Numbered from the stretch's first letter, positions 1 to 9,253 are shown. The stretch: 64,000 nt of DNA from CAWBRT01 sp963832365 (GCA_963832365.1 CAWHUL010000005.1:83602-147601), one strand, 5' to 3'. Program-made: numbers and translations. The notes: generated from the letters alone by a model not told the origin.

Positions 1-1468
1 GTCGATGTCGTAAAAGGTCTTGACCGGAACGCGGGAGAGCGCCAGCTCTTCGATGGCGCGGATTCCATCCGGACAGTAGGAGCCGACCATCGCCACGTCG
101 CAGTCATTCAAATCCCGCCGAACCTCGGGCAGGATCGAGGTCCAATCGTCGTAGAGTTTGAGCTCGCAATACTCCGGGGCCGGCAGATCGCGATTCGAGG
201 CGTACCACTTTTCATTGCGCTCGTAGAACACCACGCGATGTCCGCGGCCGTGGAGCGCCCGGGCAAGAGCGCGGAAGGTGGTGGCATGGCCATTGCCCCA
301 CGAAGAGGTGATCGAGAGGCCGAAGATAACGAGCTTAAACGAACTGGCACGCAGGGGCGTTGCTTCAGGCCGCGGGCGCTGCGGCGCCGGTTCGGGACGG
401 CTGCTACGCGAGGCTTGCAGGATGCCATGCACCTGTTGCGCCCGCAACGCGTAAGTATGCTCCCGCAGAGCACGTTCGCGCATCGCGCCGCCGATGGATT
501 GAGCCTCGCGAGGGCCGATGCCCCGCAAATAAACCACCACATCCGCCGCGCTGGCCGCCACCAGCACTTCCCTGCCGGGGACGAAAAAGGTTTCGATGCC
601 CGCCCAGTGGTCGGTGACCAGACAGGCCGCCGCGCCGGCAGCCTCGAAGACGCGCGTGGGCGGCGAGAAGCCGACCTTCGCCATGGATTCGCGATTCACG
701 TTCAGAACCATCCGCGCCGAACCGTTGAGGCTGTTGTGCCGGTCGGTGGGGACGTGGCCGATGTAGCGCACATTGGGCGGCAGAGACTTGGAACTCCAGC
801 CTTCGCCTCCGAGAATGAAATTCATTTCCGGAGCCAGCTCGGCCGCGCGGAAGAAGAATTCGTCCACACGTTGCTCGCGGTCGGGCAGGCGATTGCCCAC
901 GAACAACAGATCGCAGGCCAACGCGGGATCGGGCGGGACCGGGTGGTGCGTATGGGATTCGAGCGCGTTGTAAACCGGATGGCAGTTGCGCGCTCCCAGG
1001 GCAAGGTAATGCCGCACGACGGGAGCGCCGCCGCCGTACGTGAAGATGAAATCGTATTGCGGGATGCAGGCGGCGAAAGGGATCGCCGGAATCGGCCTCC
1101 ACGCGAGCCAGGGTTGCGGGCGCGTCGACGTCCCAGAAAGCCACCTGGGTGCGCGCGGAGCGGCACTCGAGCACACGCGCCTCGAGCAGTTCGTCGTCCG
1201 CTCCAACACCGCTGTGCTTGACGACAAGGTCCGCGCCGGCGGCTTGGGCGAGGAGTCCATCGATGTCGCCGGGAGTGCGGTAAACAATCACATCCGCATA
1301 GTTCACTTCGTGCTGGTCGCGATTCTGCCGGCGTCCGTAGATGTCGGGCTCGGCGAAGGTGATTTCGTGGCCCAGAGCGGCAAGGTTTTTGTAAATACCG
1401 CGATAGTAGGTCGCGGCTCCGTTCCAGTAACAGGAAGTAATGCTCGATCCGAAGACAAAAATTCTCAT
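1..1468 (-). CDS. CgeB-like glycosyltransferase, tandem two-domain, partial and frameshifted
   Basis: Predicted to transfer sugars in surface-glycan synthesis. The start is ATG at 1468, overlapping the stop of the upstream gene as ATGA. The first ~130 residues (MRIFVFGSSITSCYWNG...) read in one frame. At about 1076-1078 one extra base shifts the frame, after which the reading continues without a stop to the window edge. That second stretch contains FEAAGAAACLVTDHWAG followed by FVPGRE, the donor-site pattern of CgeB/Glyco_trans_1_2 proteins. After a proline-rich linker a second domain begins (FKLVIFGLSITSSWGNG), resembling the N terminus of the first, so the product is a tandem glycosyltransferase. 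The 3' end lies outside the window. The frameshift may be a sequencing error, because both flanks are well conserved in character. Confidence 0.8.
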
Positions 1469-2586
1469 CTCCGGACTTCCTCGCAGATCTCGAGGAGCTG
1501 CGCGGCGCGATGCGCACAAGTGTGCCGCTTGCGAATCGTCTCCAGACCGTTGGCCGCCATTTCCGCGCGCGCCCGATGGTCACGAAGCAGGGTATCGATT
1601 TCGCCCGCCATCTGCTTCCCGTCGGCTGCAACGATGTAGTCTTCGCCCGGACGGAAAAGGTGCTCGATGTCGTTCCAGGGGGAGCAAAGCAGCGGAATGC
1701 CGCAGGCCATCGCTTCGAATACGCGGATGGTCGGAATGCCGCTCAAGCCGTTTGAATACTGCCGCCTCGGCACATGCAGGGCAAGGCGGCTCTGGCCGTA
1801 AACCCGCGGCGTCTCCAGATTCGGCAGGTAGCCGCGAAAGTCGATGCCGGCCCGCTGAAGAGCATCCACGGCTTCATCCGGATAGCGTACCCCGTGAGCG
1901 ACGATCTTTCGGCCCTTGGAAGCGGAGGCGGGGCCCACCAGGAACTCCGTCAGCTCCTTCGTGCGCTCTTCGTCTCCCCAGTTGCCGATCCAGACCACGT
2001 CCGTCGTCTTAGCACCATTCCCTTGCGGATTGAACACAGAAACATCAGCCGCCTCGTGGAATGTCCACACGCGCTCGATGCCAAGACCGTCTTGATAGAT
2101 CTTGCGAATCACTTCGCCAAATGCGAGCACGCCATCGAAGCGGTGCAAGTGAAATTTGAGGATTTCGTGAGCTCTGGAATAAACCCGATGGTGAGTATCG
2201 TGCAGCAGCGCGAGGAATCCCTCTTTGCACTTGCGCTGCAGAATTGCGTTGACTACCTCCGGGGCATTCCACTCGTGGATGATGACGAAATCCGCGTCCT
2301 TCAGCTCCTGGTCCAGGAACTCCTCAAAGCTGGGGCCGCGTTGATAAAAATGGATGTTGAGTTCGGGATACGTCCTGCGGAAATCATCGATGGCGCTGAT
2401 CGCCGCCGTGCCTTCGTGGTTCACCAGGTTGGTGAGCGACCAGGAGCCCAGCTCCTCATAACATCGGACTTCGTGCCCCAGGCGCGTTAGCTCACGGGCG
2501 AGGCCGCGGAGAAAATGCGCGTTGCCGTGATTCCAGTCGCTGACCCATGAGTGCGCGAAGAAGCGGAATTTGTATTTCGTATTCAT
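1465..2586 (-). CDS. CgeB-like glycosyltransferase
   Basis: A 373-residue glycosyltransferase of GT-B type, probably cytoplasmic. The N-terminal half begins with a Rossmann-like strand and a WNHGNAHF segment (residues ~18-25). The C-terminal half carries VVWIGNWGDEER (~198-208) and RVFEAMACGIPLLCSPW (~288-304), the nucleotide-sugar site pattern of CgeB/DUF3880-type enzymes. It lies second from the end in a minus-strand glycan operon. Its ATG overlaps the stop of the GT4 gene by ATGA, and its own stop overlaps the next start in the same way, suggesting translational coupling. The acceptor and the sugar cannot be read from sequence. Confidence 0.88.
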   Translation of the reverse strand: MNTKYKFRFFAHSWVSDWNHGNAHFLRGLARELTRLGHEVRCYEELGSWSLTNLVNHEGTAAISAIDDFRRTYPELNIHFYQRGPSFEEFLDQELKDADFVIIHEWNAPEVVNAILQRKCKEGFLALLHDTHHRVYSRAHEILKFHLHRFDGVLAFGEVIRKIYQDGLGIERVWTFHEAADVSVFNPQGNGAKTTDVVWIGNWGDEERTKELTEFLVGPASASKGRKIVAHGVRYPDEAVDALQRAGIDFRGYLPNLETPRVYGQSRLALHVPRRQYSNGLSGIPTIRVFEAMACGIPLLCSPWNDIEHLFRPGEDYIVAADGKQMAGEIDTLLRDHRARAEMAANGLETIRKRHTCAHRAAQLLEICEEVRR

Positions 2587-3692
2587 GCCGCGGCAACTCC
2601 CTCGGCAATCATCGACCTGTATAGGGCCATATACTCATCCACCATGCGGCCGGCCGTGAAGCGCTGCCGTGCGCGGTTGTAAGCGAGATTCGCATACGTA
2701 AGCCGCAACTCGCGATCGGCACGCAAACGCTCGATCGTTTCAGCCAGGCTGGAAGCGTCATTTCGGCGGAAGTAGCACGCCGTGTGTCCCCAAAGTTCGT
2801 GGAACGTGGGGATGTCATTGGCGACCACGGCGCAACGGGAAAGCGCAGCCTCCAGAGGCGCCAGGCCGAATGGCTCGTAACACGAAGTGGCGGCGTAAAT
2901 CGCCGCGCGGCTATACAGGCGGCAAAGCTCGCGCTCGCTCTGAGGTCCGCGGAACTCTACTCCGTGGCTGCCGCGCTGCGCAAAGGGCACTTGCCGCAGC
3001 GTTTCATCCGCGTGCCGCTCTTCGCCAACGATGCATACCGGCACTTGCATTTCAGACTCGGTCAAAAGATTCACCTGCTTACCCGCATCCCATACGCGTC
3101 CGACGGAAAGCACGACGTCCTGCTTGTCGCAGTATGGGTTGAACAGTGCCGGGGTGCGCCCATTGTGGATCACGGCGCGTACCCGGGGCACACCGTAAAG
3201 CGTCTCGACGTATCGCAACATCCATTGCGTGGGCGCCACCACCGCAGTCGCGGCGTTCAAACCGGCCGCCACGGTGCGGCGATACCAACTTGTCCAATGG
3301 TCCTCCGGAGGCTGCATTCCGTTCACGTTCTCCCACCAGCTCACCACATCGCTGTGCGCCACCACCAACTTCGGAATACCGGCCGGCAGCGCTCCATAAG
3401 CGAACTGATTGAGGTGAAGCACATCGGGACGAACCTCTTCGATGAGCGACATCAGGTACTGGCTGGAGTAGCCGATGTCCTGCTTCGCATCCTGCATCCA
3501 CTCCAGGCGAAAACCCGTGGGATGAAAATCGACTCCTCGAAGTCCCTCCAGCCACTCCGTTTGCGCGGCAGTCGGGATCTCACCGAAGCTGACCAGGGTC
3601 ACACGAACGCCCCGCCGCGCCAGCCCCGCGACCAGTTCACGCGTATAGACCCAGACCCCACCGACCGTGTCGGCCGTTACCAGCACATGCAT
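2583..3692 (-). CDS. Glycosyltransferase family 4
   Basis: A GT-B fold glycosyltransferase of family GT4, 369 residues from the chosen ATG (MHVLVTADTVGGVWVYT). A longer open frame upstream is rejected because it runs through a copy of the palindromic intergenic repeat. The features are a glycine-rich acceptor loop (GGVWVYTREL, 11-20), GRVWDAGKQ near 198-206 for donor phosphate binding, and the EX7E motif EPFGLAPLE (273-281). It is the first gene after the repeat-bearing gap and is coupled by ATGA overlap to the next glycosyltransferase. The role is assembly of the same glycan as its neighbours; the substrate is unknown. Confidence 0.9.
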   Translation of the reverse strand: MHVLVTADTVGGVWVYTRELVAGLARRGVRVTLVSFGEIPTAAQTEWLEGLRGVDFHPTGFRLEWMQDAKQDIGYSSQYLMSLIEEVRPDVLHLNQFAYGALPAGIPKLVVAHSDVVSWWENVNGMQPPEDHWTSWYRRTVAAGLNAATAVVAPTQWMLRYVETLYGVPRVRAVIHNGRTPALFNPYCDKQDVVLSVGRVWDAGKQVNLLTESEMQVPVCIVGEERHADETLRQVPFAQRGSHGVEFRGPQSERELCRLYSRAAIYAATSCYEPFGLAPLEAALSRCAVVANDIPTFHELWGHTACYFRRNDASSLAETIERLRADRELRLTYANLAYNRARQRFTAGRMVDEYMALYRSMIAEGVAAA

Positions 3693-3783
3693 TGCAACCA
3701 GCGTCCCTGACTTCCAAAGTCTGTTGCTAACTACCCCACTCAAGCCAACTGCGGGCTTGAATGGGCCACCCGGCCTCTTCGTT

Positions 3784-3816
3784 CCCACATTAGCCAAAGG
3801 CGGGCAAATGTGGGCC
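3784..3816 (+). repeat. Palindromic intergenic repeat, copy 1
   Basis: Outer arms CCCACATT and AATGTGGG flank an inner GCC...GGGC pair. It belongs to a family of ten copies in this window, all on this strand, and lies between the epimerase and GT4 genes. Confidence 0.8.
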
Positions 3817-3844
3817 ACCAAATCAATGTGGCACCGCACCCTTA

Positions 3845-3881
3845 CCCACGTCAGCCAAATACGGGCGGGACGTGGGGCACC
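3845..3881 (+). repeat. Palindromic intergenic repeat, copy 2
   Basis: Arms CCCACGTC and GACGTGGGG with the family's right-hand tail GGGGCACC. It sits 28 bases after copy 1 in the same orientation, forming a doublet. Confidence 0.8.
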
Positions 3882-3922
3882 CGAATTCCACCGCACCCGC
3901 GCAAATGATTTCTCCGCGACGC

Positions 3923-5041
3923 TCAGGCGGTCAGACCGTAGCGATCGAGCTCCTGGGCAGCCTGCTGCACCCTGTCCACCGCCGTTTGCTCACGCAGCCA
4001 GGCGACCAGTTCCGCCACTCCCTGGCTGAAATGGAATTTCGGCTCGTAGCCCAGCACCCGACGCGCCGCCGAGATATCCGCGAAGCAGTGACGAATGTCG
4101 CCGGCGCGATATTTTCCGGTAATCTCCGCCGCAAGCTCAATGGCCATGCACTTGGACAAGGTGCGGGCGACGCCCTCGATGGTTACCGCTTCGCCCGAAC
4201 CAATGTTGAGCGCCATGCCATCGGCCTCGCTCCGCTCCATGGCGAGCAGGTTGGCCCGCACGATGTCATGAACGCTGACGAAGTCACGCTGCTGCCGCCC
4301 ATCTTCGAAGATCATCGGTGTATTTCGATTCAGCAGACGCGACGCGAAAATGGCCGCCACGCCGGTGTACGGGTTCGAGAGCGACTGCCGTGTGCCGTAA
4401 ATATTGAAGTAGCGCAAGGCCACTACCGGCACGCCATAGGTCCTGCCAAAAAGCAGCGTCATCTCCTCCTGGTCCTTCTTGGAGAGAGCGTAAATCGAGG
4501 TGCATTGCAGCGGCTTGCTCTCAGGCGTGGCAACCGGCGCCATGTCGGCTCCGCATATCGGGCAGTGCAACTCCCATTGTTTTGCCCGCAGTTGCGACTG
4601 CTCGCGCGGGGCCGGCGCGGTCTCGCCGTGTTCGGGGCAACAATACTGCCCTTCGCCGTAAATCGACATCGAGGAGGCCACGATCAGCTTCTCGAATTGC
4701 AGCTTGCGATCCAGCAGGGCTTGCAGCAGGTTCGCCGTGCCCTGGGTGTTCGATTCCATGTAATGCGCGATCTCGTACATCGACTGCCCCACGCCCACGG
4801 CAGCCGCGAGGTGATAAATCACCTCCATGCCCTGCGTCGCGCGCCGCACGGCGGAGAGGTCGCGCATGTCGCCCTGCATCATCTCCACGTCGGGGCGCAG
4901 ATAAGCAGGCAAACCGTTCGGGTGAACCTGAGGGGCGAGATTGTCAAAGACGCGAACCTTGTGCCCGGCGCGCACCAGCGCGTCCACCGTATGCGATCCG
5001 ACAAATCCGGCGCCGCCGGTTACCAAGATTCTCTTGCTCAT
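3923..5041 (-). CDS. NAD-dependent nucleotide-sugar epimerase with zinc-ribbon insertion
   Basis: An extended short-chain dehydrogenase of 372 residues that interconverts NDP-sugars for the adjacent glycosyltransferases. The Rossmann motif GGAGFVGS is at 9-16, the catalytic YxxxK is Y184-K188 (YALSK), and a serine lies in VASSMSIYG. Between them an inserted loop has C134-C135 and C160-x2-C163 (CCPEHG, CPICG), which looks like a zinc ribbon. This insertion is seen in some dTDP-L-rhamnose 4-epimerase-like proteins, but substrate assignment stays open (UDP-glucose, UDP-GlcNAc or dTDP-rhamnose). The start ATG overlaps the stop of the glycosidase gene by ATGA. Confidence 0.88.
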   Translation of the reverse strand: MSKRILVTGGAGFVGSHTVDALVRAGHKVRVFDNLAPQVHPNGLPAYLRPDVEMMQGDMRDLSAVRRATQGMEVIYHLAAAVGVGQSMYEIAHYMESNTQGTANLLQALLDRKLQFEKLIVASSMSIYGEGQYCCPEHGETAPAPREQSQLRAKQWELHCPICGADMAPVATPESKPLQCTSIYALSKKDQEEMTLLFGRTYGVPVVALRYFNIYGTRQSLSNPYTGVAAIFASRLLNRNTPMIFEDGRQQRDFVSVHDIVRANLLAMERSEADGMALNIGSGEAVTIEGVARTLSKCMAIELAAEITGKYRAGDIRHCFADISAARRVLGYEPKFHFSQGVAELVAWLREQTAVDRVQQAAQELDRYGLTA

Positions 5042-6000
5042 TCGCTGGCTCCTACCGGCGCGGGCGCTCCCATGGGAGACGGCCTCTGCCGGTGCTGAAC
5101 CGCATTGGCACGCCCATGCGGCGGCGCATAACGGCCGACTGCCCAGGCAGCGAAGTCGGCGAAGTCCCCGGCGTTTCTGGGCGGGCTGGTGTAATGCGGA
5201 GCGACTCCCAGATGCTCCGGCGTGAAGCAGAGGGTCATGGTGGTGTCAAATTCGGCCAGCGCGCCCATTTGGCGGTCGAACCACAGCTCGGAGTGTTCGC
5301 GATACCAGTCGGCCCAACTGATGCCGGTGCGCAGATGCCGCACCCCCAGCTTGCGCAGCCACTCGACTGCCGAATCGAGCCGGGGATCTTCATAGTGGAA
5401 CCATTGGCAGATGCCCATGCCCGCGGGAAACTGCGAGATGGCGGGCTTCGGGCTGCCATCCTCGCGAACCAATCCCATGTAGTAGTGCCGGTAGTAGGCG
5501 CTGCCCTCGGCTTCGCGATGGCGAGTGGTTGCCGTCCAGGTGGAGGGCAAATCGAAGAGGCTGTACCAGTGCACGCGTTCGACCAGCGGCAGCAGCAGTT
5601 CGGCGGTCTTCAGCAGCCCGAAAATCTGCACCTCTTCCGCCCCGAACGACGATGCCCCGGCTTCGGAAACCCAGACGGGCTTGCCGCGTGCCACAGAGCG
5701 GATCTCATCGATCTTTCGCGGCCAGTCATGAATGCTCCAATGATTCCAGTCGAGCGGAAAGCCGTGGACCGAGACCACGTCGATGGCGTCGATCACGCCA
5801 TAGGAGTCCAGCAACTTCACAAAATTAGGATCGATCGGCGAAATTCCGCCCAGCGCCAGCTTCAATTCGGGATTGACGGCGCGGATCGCCTTGGCCGCGG
5901 CGAGAACCATCTCGGCGAACTGCTTCCACTCGGGATCGAGCTTGAAATCCCAATGCGAGAGATTATTGGGCTCGTTCCAGAGCATCACGGCTTCAACCAT
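5038..6000 (-). CDS. Clan GH-A glycosidase-like protein, apparently circularly permuted
   Basis: A 320-residue TIM-barrel glycosidase relative. The acid/base Glu is E10 in LWNEPN and the nucleophile Glu is E113 in WVSEAG, both typical of clan GH-A (GH39/GH5-like). In ordinary GH-A proteins about 100-130 residues with strands 1-3 precede the NEP motif. Here NEP is at the N terminus, and the missing strands appear after residue ~215: VRHLRTGISWADWY, then TLCFTPEHLG, then FADFAAWAVGRYAP. The chain therefore seems to run strands 4-8 and then 1-3. The ATG has a good ribosome site (AAGGAAG). The tail (294-320) is Pro/Gly-rich and overlaps the epimerase start. No signal peptide is visible. It may be a trimming enzyme or a binding protein for the locus glycan. 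Confidence 0.8.
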   Translation of the reverse strand: MVEAVMLWNEPNNLSHWDFKLDPEWKQFAEMVLAAAKAIRAVNPELKLALGGISPIDPNFVKLLDSYGVIDAIDVVSVHGFPLDWNHWSIHDWPRKIDEIRSVARGKPVWVSEAGASSFGAEEVQIFGLLKTAELLLPLVERVHWYSLFDLPSTWTATTRHREAEGSAYYRHYYMGLVREDGSPKPAISQFPAGMGICQWFHYEDPRLDSAVEWLRKLGVRHLRTGISWADWYREHSELWFDRQMGALAEFDTTMTLCFTPEHLGVAPHYTSPPRNAGDFADFAAWAVGRYAPPHGRANAVQHRQRPSPMGAPAPVGASE

Positions 6001-6031
6001 GAACTTCCTTTCGCTCGCTTAGCGTGCTCGT

Positions 6032-6841
6032 CTAGAGGGTCCCCGCCAACTCCAAATCCAGCACATACTGGCCGTCGCGAGTGACATTGCGCGGCTCACA
6101 AATCCACGTCTCCGATTCAGGATGGGCCACGATCTCCAGCCCGGCGCTGCGCAGCATGGCTTCGGCGGCGGCGCGGTTGGGAATCCACCAGTTCGTCTGG
6201 TCGTTGGCGTAGCTGTTCTCGATGAAGTACATCTGGGGAAACTCAGGGTCGCTGAATATTTCTTTATTCCAGAAGTGGTAGTCCTTCTCCCACTCGCGCA
6301 CCTGCTCGGAGCCGCGAATCATGGTCTGGAAGAGCAGCCGGCCGCGCACCTTTTTGACCACTTTATCGAGGGCGAAAAGCGGATAGCGCAGGTGGTAGAG
6401 CAGGCCCATGAAGATCACATAATCGAACTGCCCCGCGAGCTGATCGACATCGTAGACCGAGCACTTTTGGAACTCGATCTCCAACCCCAGGGTTGCAGTG
6501 GCAAAACGGGCCTGATTGAGATATCGGTCGTCAATGTCGACGCCGAGCACCCGCCCGGCGCCGCGCTGCTTCATCTGAATGGAATAGAAGCCGCCGTTGC
6601 AGCCGATATCGAGCACGCTGGCGCCCGCCAGATCCCTTGGAATCGCCGGCTCGATGTGCTTCCACTTCACGTTCGGGAAGTCGCCGAGGAAGTGCTGGGG
6701 TGCGGTCCAGATGCCGTGCAGATTCATGTTATGAAACCACTCACCCAGCTCCTGAATACGCTGCGCAAGCACTTCGCCGGCGTCTTGGGGACGCGGGGCT
6801 GTGTCCGTGTGCTGTGGAACTCCATGGAGATGCATTGACAT
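6032..6841 (-). CDS. SAM-dependent methyltransferase, CmoB/TIGR04290-like
   Basis: A class I methyltransferase of 269 residues. Motif I is VLDIGCNGGFYS (76-87), followed by the acidic ribose-binding segment LGVDID. The surrounding WKHIEP, DYVIFMGLLYHLRYP and later blocks resemble the CmoB/DUF1698 group and the TIGR04290 family. It is the first gene of the minus-strand glycan operon, 31 bases before the glycosidase. In this context it probably methylates a sugar or glycan intermediate rather than tRNA. No strong ribosome site precedes the chosen ATG, and an internal ATG two codons later is possible. Confidence 0.85.
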   Translation of the reverse strand: MSMHLHGVPQHTDTAPRPQDAGEVLAQRIQELGEWFHNMNLHGIWTAPQHFLGDFPNVKWKHIEPAIPRDLAGASVLDIGCNGGFYSIQMKQRGAGRVLGVDIDDRYLNQARFATATLGLEIEFQKCSVYDVDQLAGQFDYVIFMGLLYHLRYPLFALDKVVKKVRGRLLFQTMIRGSEQVREWEKDYHFWNKEIFSDPEFPQMYFIENSYANDQTNWWIPNRAAAEAMLRSAGLEIVAHPESETWICEPRNVTRDGQYVLDLELAGTL

Positions 6842-7098
6842 GAGTCGTTACCGGCATAGAGCCCGAGGCAATCCGGCCCGTTGCCCTGGCTGGAATTGAA
6901 CCTAAGCCGACCACCGTCCAGAGCTTAGAGGCGCGGTTGCGGTACTTGGGATGCCTGAGCGGGGCGGGGTGCGATGCGAGCCTCTTTAGTGGTGTTTGGC
7001 GCCGAGTGGTGCCTGAGCGATGACCTCCCAGTCCGGTTACGGGCGACGGCACTCCAGGCATTCGGGAGGCGAATTACGAACGGCAACTTCAGGGCAAG

Positions 7099-7245
7099 TC
7101 ATACCATCCGCCGGCCGGTCACCAGGTTGATGATCGCCACAATGATCGCCAGTACCAGCAAAAGGTGGATCATGGCGCCGGCGACCTGGAATCCCCAACC
7201 CAGCATCCACAGAATCAGCAGGATCGCAAAAATGGTCCAGAGCAT
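7099..7245 (-). CDS. Lmo0937-type small membrane protein
   Basis: A 48-residue hydrophobic protein (MLWTIFAILLILWMLGWG ... GRRMV) with two membrane segments separated by a GFQVAGAMIH turn. It matches the size and character of the lmo0937/DUF5670 family, which is widespread and of unknown function. The ATG is preceded by GGAG at ten bases. It stands alone between the glycan operon and the NHL-repeat gene. Confidence 0.82.
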   Translation of the reverse strand: MLWTIFAILLILWMLGWGFQVAGAMIHLLLVLAIIVAIINLVTGRRMV

Positions 7246-7463
7246 AGCGTTTTACTCCGACAGTGAGGGCTGACCAACCACCTCGTTCCGCAAGCATTTC
7301 ACAGTAAGAGCAAAACTGGACATCCGAGGTTGGCTGCTGCGAATTTTCGTGCCCGCCTGGCCTGGGACACACATAAAGCGCAAAGGGCGAACCGCTGGCA
7401 TAACTGGTGAGATGGCGACTTAGCGATAGTTATTCCGTGAACGTGATCGAAGCCTTAGCGATG

Positions 7464-7493
7464 CCCACATCTGCTGTATTCAGCAGATGTGGG
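7464..7493 (+). terminator. Perfect 13-bp hairpin, possible terminator
   Basis: CCCACATCTGCTG pairs perfectly with CAGCAGATGTGGG around a TATT loop, followed on the plus strand by TCTTTTC. No plus-strand gene lies just upstream, so it may instead be a relative of the palindromic repeat family or a processing signal downstream of the minus-strand NHL gene. The rest of the gap from 7246 to 7547 shows nothing recognisable. Confidence 0.45.
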
Positions 7494-7547
7494 TCTTTTC
7501 GCGAAGTCCAGAACTACCAGGGTAGCATCGAAACTCATGGCGCTGGT

Positions 7548-8825
7548 TTAGAACCCGTAGTCAACCAAGAGGCAGTACGGGGCGAGGCCGGTGTACAGGG
7601 TGGCTGCGCTCTCACCGCCTCCATTAGGGTCACCATTGGTGAGCGCTTGCTGTCCCAGTGCCAGCGTGGCATTCATGCTGTTCTTGAACGGAGACATAAA
7701 TTGCAGCATGCGATTGTTGGCAGAGTCCATCACTAAGAGATTGCCGCTCTTATCAAAACCGACCCCGATCGGAATCGCCAGTGTGCTCGGCCCAATACTA
7801 CTGTCGGCATTGCAGGACGATAGGGGAAACATGGGAGCAAAGGCAGGCTGTCCCAGTACCAGGGTAGCGGCAGCGCCGTTGGTTCCCAGGTTCGCTTTCG
7901 GATACATTAGGACACGGCTGTTTATTGCATCGGCCGTCCAAAGATTTCCTGAGGAATCGAAGGCAAGACCCGCTGGGTACGCCAAGGTGTTGGCAGTGAC
8001 GCCGCCGTTATTGGAATCAGCTGAGTTGAAGGCTAGCGCGCCAGCCGGCTGGCCCAGCTCCACGGTGGCAGCTCCATTCGTTACCTGGTTTGCCGGCGGG
8101 TACATCACTACACGGCTATTGCTGGTGTCGCTGACCCACAGATTGCCCGATGAGTCGAAGGCAATCCCCCCGCCGGAGCCGCCGAAAAACAGCCCAAGGC
8201 AGAGGGTTTTTGGGGTCGCGGGGTTCATAGCGATGGATCCCTGATTACAGGACGAACCCGACTGGTCCGTCTGCCCGAGCACGACAGTCGCACTTCCACC
8301 AGCAACCAAATTAGCTTTCGGGTACATCAGCACGCGGCTATTACCTCCATCCGCCACCCAGAGATTGCCGGTGCTATCGAAGGCCATCCCACTTGGCTGG
8401 CCAATGCCCGCCCAGCCGACGTCGCAAACGTTAGTGGTTAGATTAGTTGCCCCGCTCGCTTGGCCGAGGGCAAAATTTGCCGCTTGGCCATTGGTGAAAG
8501 GAGGGCTGAATTGCAGCACACGGCAGTTGCCGCTATCGGCAACATAGAGATTGCCTGAGCTGTCCAGGGCGACCCCAAACGGCAGATTCATTGATTGTGC
8601 CGTGGGAGGAATAGGCGCCGCCTGTGCGTCAAAGGCGGCTTGCCCCAGCACTACGCTGGCGTTATGCCCCGTGGAGAGCGGCGCGTTGTAGATAAGAAGG
8701 CGGTTATTTCCCGCATCCGAAACAAAAATCTGCTCTTGCGTTTGTCCGCCGCCGGCGGCGGCGCAACCCATCATGTTGAGCAACAATGACAACAGTGCAA
8801 GGCTGAGATAGACGTGTCTCCCCAT
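7548..8825 (-). CDS. NHL-repeat lipoprotein
   Basis: A secreted beta-propeller protein of about 425 residues. The chosen ATG (MGRHVYLSLALL) has AGGA seven bases upstream. A longer frame exists but lacks a site. The hydrophobic leader ends in NMMGC, a non-classical lipobox, so lipid attachment is likely but not certain. At least six repeats of the form LAFDSSGNLWVADxxNSRVLMYP follow, with intervening segments TVVLGQ. NHL propellers usually bind proteins, glycans or nucleic acids. The gene has no operon partner. Confidence 0.85.
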   Translation of the reverse strand: MGRHVYLSLALLSLLLNMMGCAAAGGGQTQEQIFVSDAGNNRLLIYNAPLSTGHNASVVLGQAAFDAQAAPIPPTAQSMNLPFGVALDSSGNLYVADSGNCRVLQFSPPFTNGQAANFALGQASGATNLTTNVCDVGWAGIGQPSGMAFDSTGNLWVADGGNSRVLMYPKANLVAGGSATVVLGQTDQSGSSCNQGSIAMNPATPKTLCLGLFFGGSGGGIAFDSSGNLWVSDTSNSRVVMYPPANQVTNGAATVELGQPAGALAFNSADSNNGGVTANTLAYPAGLAFDSSGNLWTADAINSRVLMYPKANLGTNGAAATLVLGQPAFAPMFPLSSCNADSSIGPSTLAIPIGVGFDKSGNLLVMDSANNRMLQFMSPFKNSMNATLALGQQALTNGDPNGGGESAATLYTGLAPYCLLVDYGF

Positions 8826-9253
8826 AGTTTTCCTATTTTCCTCTTCGATTTGGCCGGATAAACGGTTGAGCGAAATCAGCAATACACCGTTTCGGCGCAT
8901 TGCTGGTTAGGCAAGACACGGCGGCACATACGAATGTACTTCCCTGCCTCGACCGCCGTAATTAATTGGCCGGATGGTGGTCAAGTTTAGCAGCCCTGGT
9001 TAGCGCCGCAAGTGACAAGGAAATCACCTGGCTCAGGCGGGTAGCCCCTCAGCGTCCGCCGAACGTGGGGCTCCCGGCTGACATGCTTACTTCCTTCGTT
9101 TTGTCGCACTGTTATAAGTGCCAGTTGTCACCTATCTCTTGTTCGGCCTACCGTCCGGGGTGGAGGTTTATCGGAAAGGTGCCAAGAAGTAACAGCGCAG
9201 CTGGAATTGCCTGTCCTGCGAGTTCTCTTTTGATCGCTTAGGAGGCCTTCTCA
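8826..9253. other. Intergenic gap between divergent genes
   Basis: No credible gene, RNA or repeat was found. It separates the minus-strand NHL gene from the plus-strand membrane protein and so should hold two promoters, but no clear -35/-10 or sigma-54 element could be picked out. Confidence 0.5.

Noticed and set aside
238..1221. Plus-strand open frame of 327 codons
   Set aside because: It is the antisense shadow of the frameshifted glycosyltransferase. The minus strand carries recognisable CgeB-like motifs over the same bases.
3693..3896. N-terminal extension of the GT4 protein
   Set aside because: The extra residues translate a palindromic repeat copy. The internal ATG fits the family N terminus.
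6885..6960. tRNA-like stretch (TGGAATTGAACC)
   Set aside because: No matching T-stem, acceptor stem or anticodon arm could be paired.
7037..7372. 111-codon minus-strand frame
   Set aside because: It overlaps in another frame a 48-residue membrane protein with a proper ribosome site, and its composition is not protein-like.
8966..9241. 91-codon frame upstream of the membrane protein
   Set aside because: No ribosome site and no protein-like pattern; more likely promoter region.
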